DNA of 15,477 nucleotides, taken from Chloroflexota bacterium (GTDB lineage Bacteria; Chloroflexota; Anaerolineae; Anaerolineales; UBA11858). Location: NCBI GenBank assembly GCA_030666985.1, contig DAOUWT010000032.1, positions 1-15,477 on the forward strand, read 5' to 3'. The position numbers and the translations under genes are program-made. Positions 15,136 to 15,477 of this stretch are shown here, piece after piece; within the stretch, counting starts at the first letter, position 1; every line of letters begins with the position of its first letter. The notes below the pieces were generated by a model. It saw only the letters and a program-made list of their open reading frames with translations. It searched no databases and was not told the origin of the DNA.

Positions 15136-15207
15136 GCGGGTGTGGCCAAGTGGTAAGGCATCAGCCTTCCAAGCTGACATTCATGGGTTCGAATCCCATC
15201 ACCCGCT
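15136..15207 (+). tRNA. tRNA-Gly (anticodon TCC)
   Basis: A full cloverleaf of 72 bases can be drawn. The acceptor stem is GCGGGTG (15136-15142) with CACCCGC (15200-15206) and discriminator T. The D arm is GCC/GGC. The anticodon stem TCAGC/GCTGA encloses the loop CTTCCAA with anticodon TCC. A 5-base variable region follows, then the T arm ATGGG-TTCGAAT-CCCAT. CCA is not encoded. It reads GGA and, by wobble, GGG glycine codons. Confidence 0.95.
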
Positions 15208-15219
15208 CTGTTCAGTGTC

Positions 15220-15261
15220 CAGTGAACAGTATTCAGTGAGCAGTAAACAGTGAACAGACTG
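15220..15261. repeat. 14-bp imperfect tandem repeat after tRNA-Gly
   Basis: Three 14-bp units begin CAGTGA: CAGTGAACAGTATT, CAGTGAGCAGTAAA and CAGTGAACAGACTG. They follow the partial units TTCAGTGTC. There is no spacer variation of the CRISPR kind. Confidence 0.7.
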
Positions 15262-15310
15262 AATATTGATCTAGCTACCCGACACTTTGGTAAAAGTAAA
15301 AACATAGAAC

Positions 15311-15400
15311 GCGGGTTTGGCGGATGCGGCGGATAGACGCGGATTAAAAACTTTATAAATGGTTTAAATCCGCGCAAATCCGCAAAATCTGTGTCATCCG
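15311..15400. repeat. GCGGAT-type dispersed repeat with inverted arms
   Basis: Repeated GCGGAT words precede CGCGGATTAAA (15338-15348). This is nearly the reverse complement of TTTAAATCCGCG (15363-15374), and AATCCGC repeats follow. No coding frame is credible. The right side is interrupted at 15400/15401 by the GTGCG start of the putative intron. Confidence 0.6.
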
Positions 15401-15477
15401 GTGCGCCACGAGGCGTGTACTTGCCAGTTGGTGAAAGTCCAACCTGACCAATTTGCCATTCAGTCAGAAGAAGTAAG
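15401..15477 (+). mobile_element. Probable 5' end of a group II intron, cut by the window edge
   Basis: The segment begins GTGCGCC, matching the GUGYG 5' consensus of group II introns. A CGCC-ACGA-GGCG hairpin follows, then GTTGG-TGAAAGT-CCAAC, a small stem with a GTGAAAGTC core that recalls domain I of many bacterial group II introns. No reverse transcriptase frame is in view because only 77 bases are present. A chance match or another structured RNA is possible. Confidence 0.5.

Noticed and set aside
15009..15239. 76-residue + strand frame across the tRNA
   Set aside because: It runs through simple repeats, the tRNA promoter and the tRNA itself and has no recognisable protein feature.
15220..15261. 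CRISPR-like array
   Set aside because: The units are contiguous 14-bp imperfect repeats with no unique spacers.
15132..15377. 81-residue - strand frame ending GIRTHECQLGRLMPYHLATPA
   Set aside because: This peptide is the well-known false translation of the antisense of a tRNA gene; the rest covers tandem repeats.

Overview
The window is a bacterial energy-conservation locus. On the + strand it carries the second half of a complex I (nuo) operon, a membrane pyrophosphatase (hppA) and the membrane (F0) genes of an F-type ATP synthase. lipA and mscL follow on the - strand, then a tRNA-Gly and what looks like the 5' end of a group II intron cut by the window edge. I infer Chloroflexota, probably Anaerolineae-like. 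The reasons are the tandem nuoM pair, the flavour of the encoded proteins, the zinc-ribbon MscL, and many short degenerate repeats between genes. This comes from remembered family features, not a search.

Layout: 1-170 is a spacer with an inverted repeat and a weak promoter candidate. 177-8349 holds nuoI-J-K-L-M-M-N. 8350-8584 is rich in hairpins. 8585-10669 is hppA. 10670-10903 contains a very good sigma-70-type promoter. 10904-13261 holds atpI(Z)-atpB-atpE-atpF, where the last gene is a b subunit fused to the C-terminal part of delta, closed by a strong intrinsic terminator. 13412-14323 (-) is lipA, and 14331-14783 (-) is mscL with its own promoter. 14784-15135 has only repeats and regulatory sites. 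15136-15207 is tRNA-Gly(TCC). 15208-15400 is repeats. 15401-15477 is the probable intron start.

The genes work together on the membrane proton gradient. Complex I pumps protons during electron transfer to quinone, the pyrophosphatase pumps protons using PPi, and the F0 sector carries protons back for ATP synthesis. The F1 genes (alpha, beta, gamma, epsilon) are absent, so they must lie elsewhere.

The most interesting points are these: (1) a two-NuoM complex I with a matching lengthened lateral-helix region in NuoL built from three ~26-residue repeats; (2) loss of the central channel lysine in the second NuoM; (3) a short b-delta fusion without the delta N-terminal domain, in an F0-only operon; (4) dispersed repeats that supply stop codons and a promoter -35 box.
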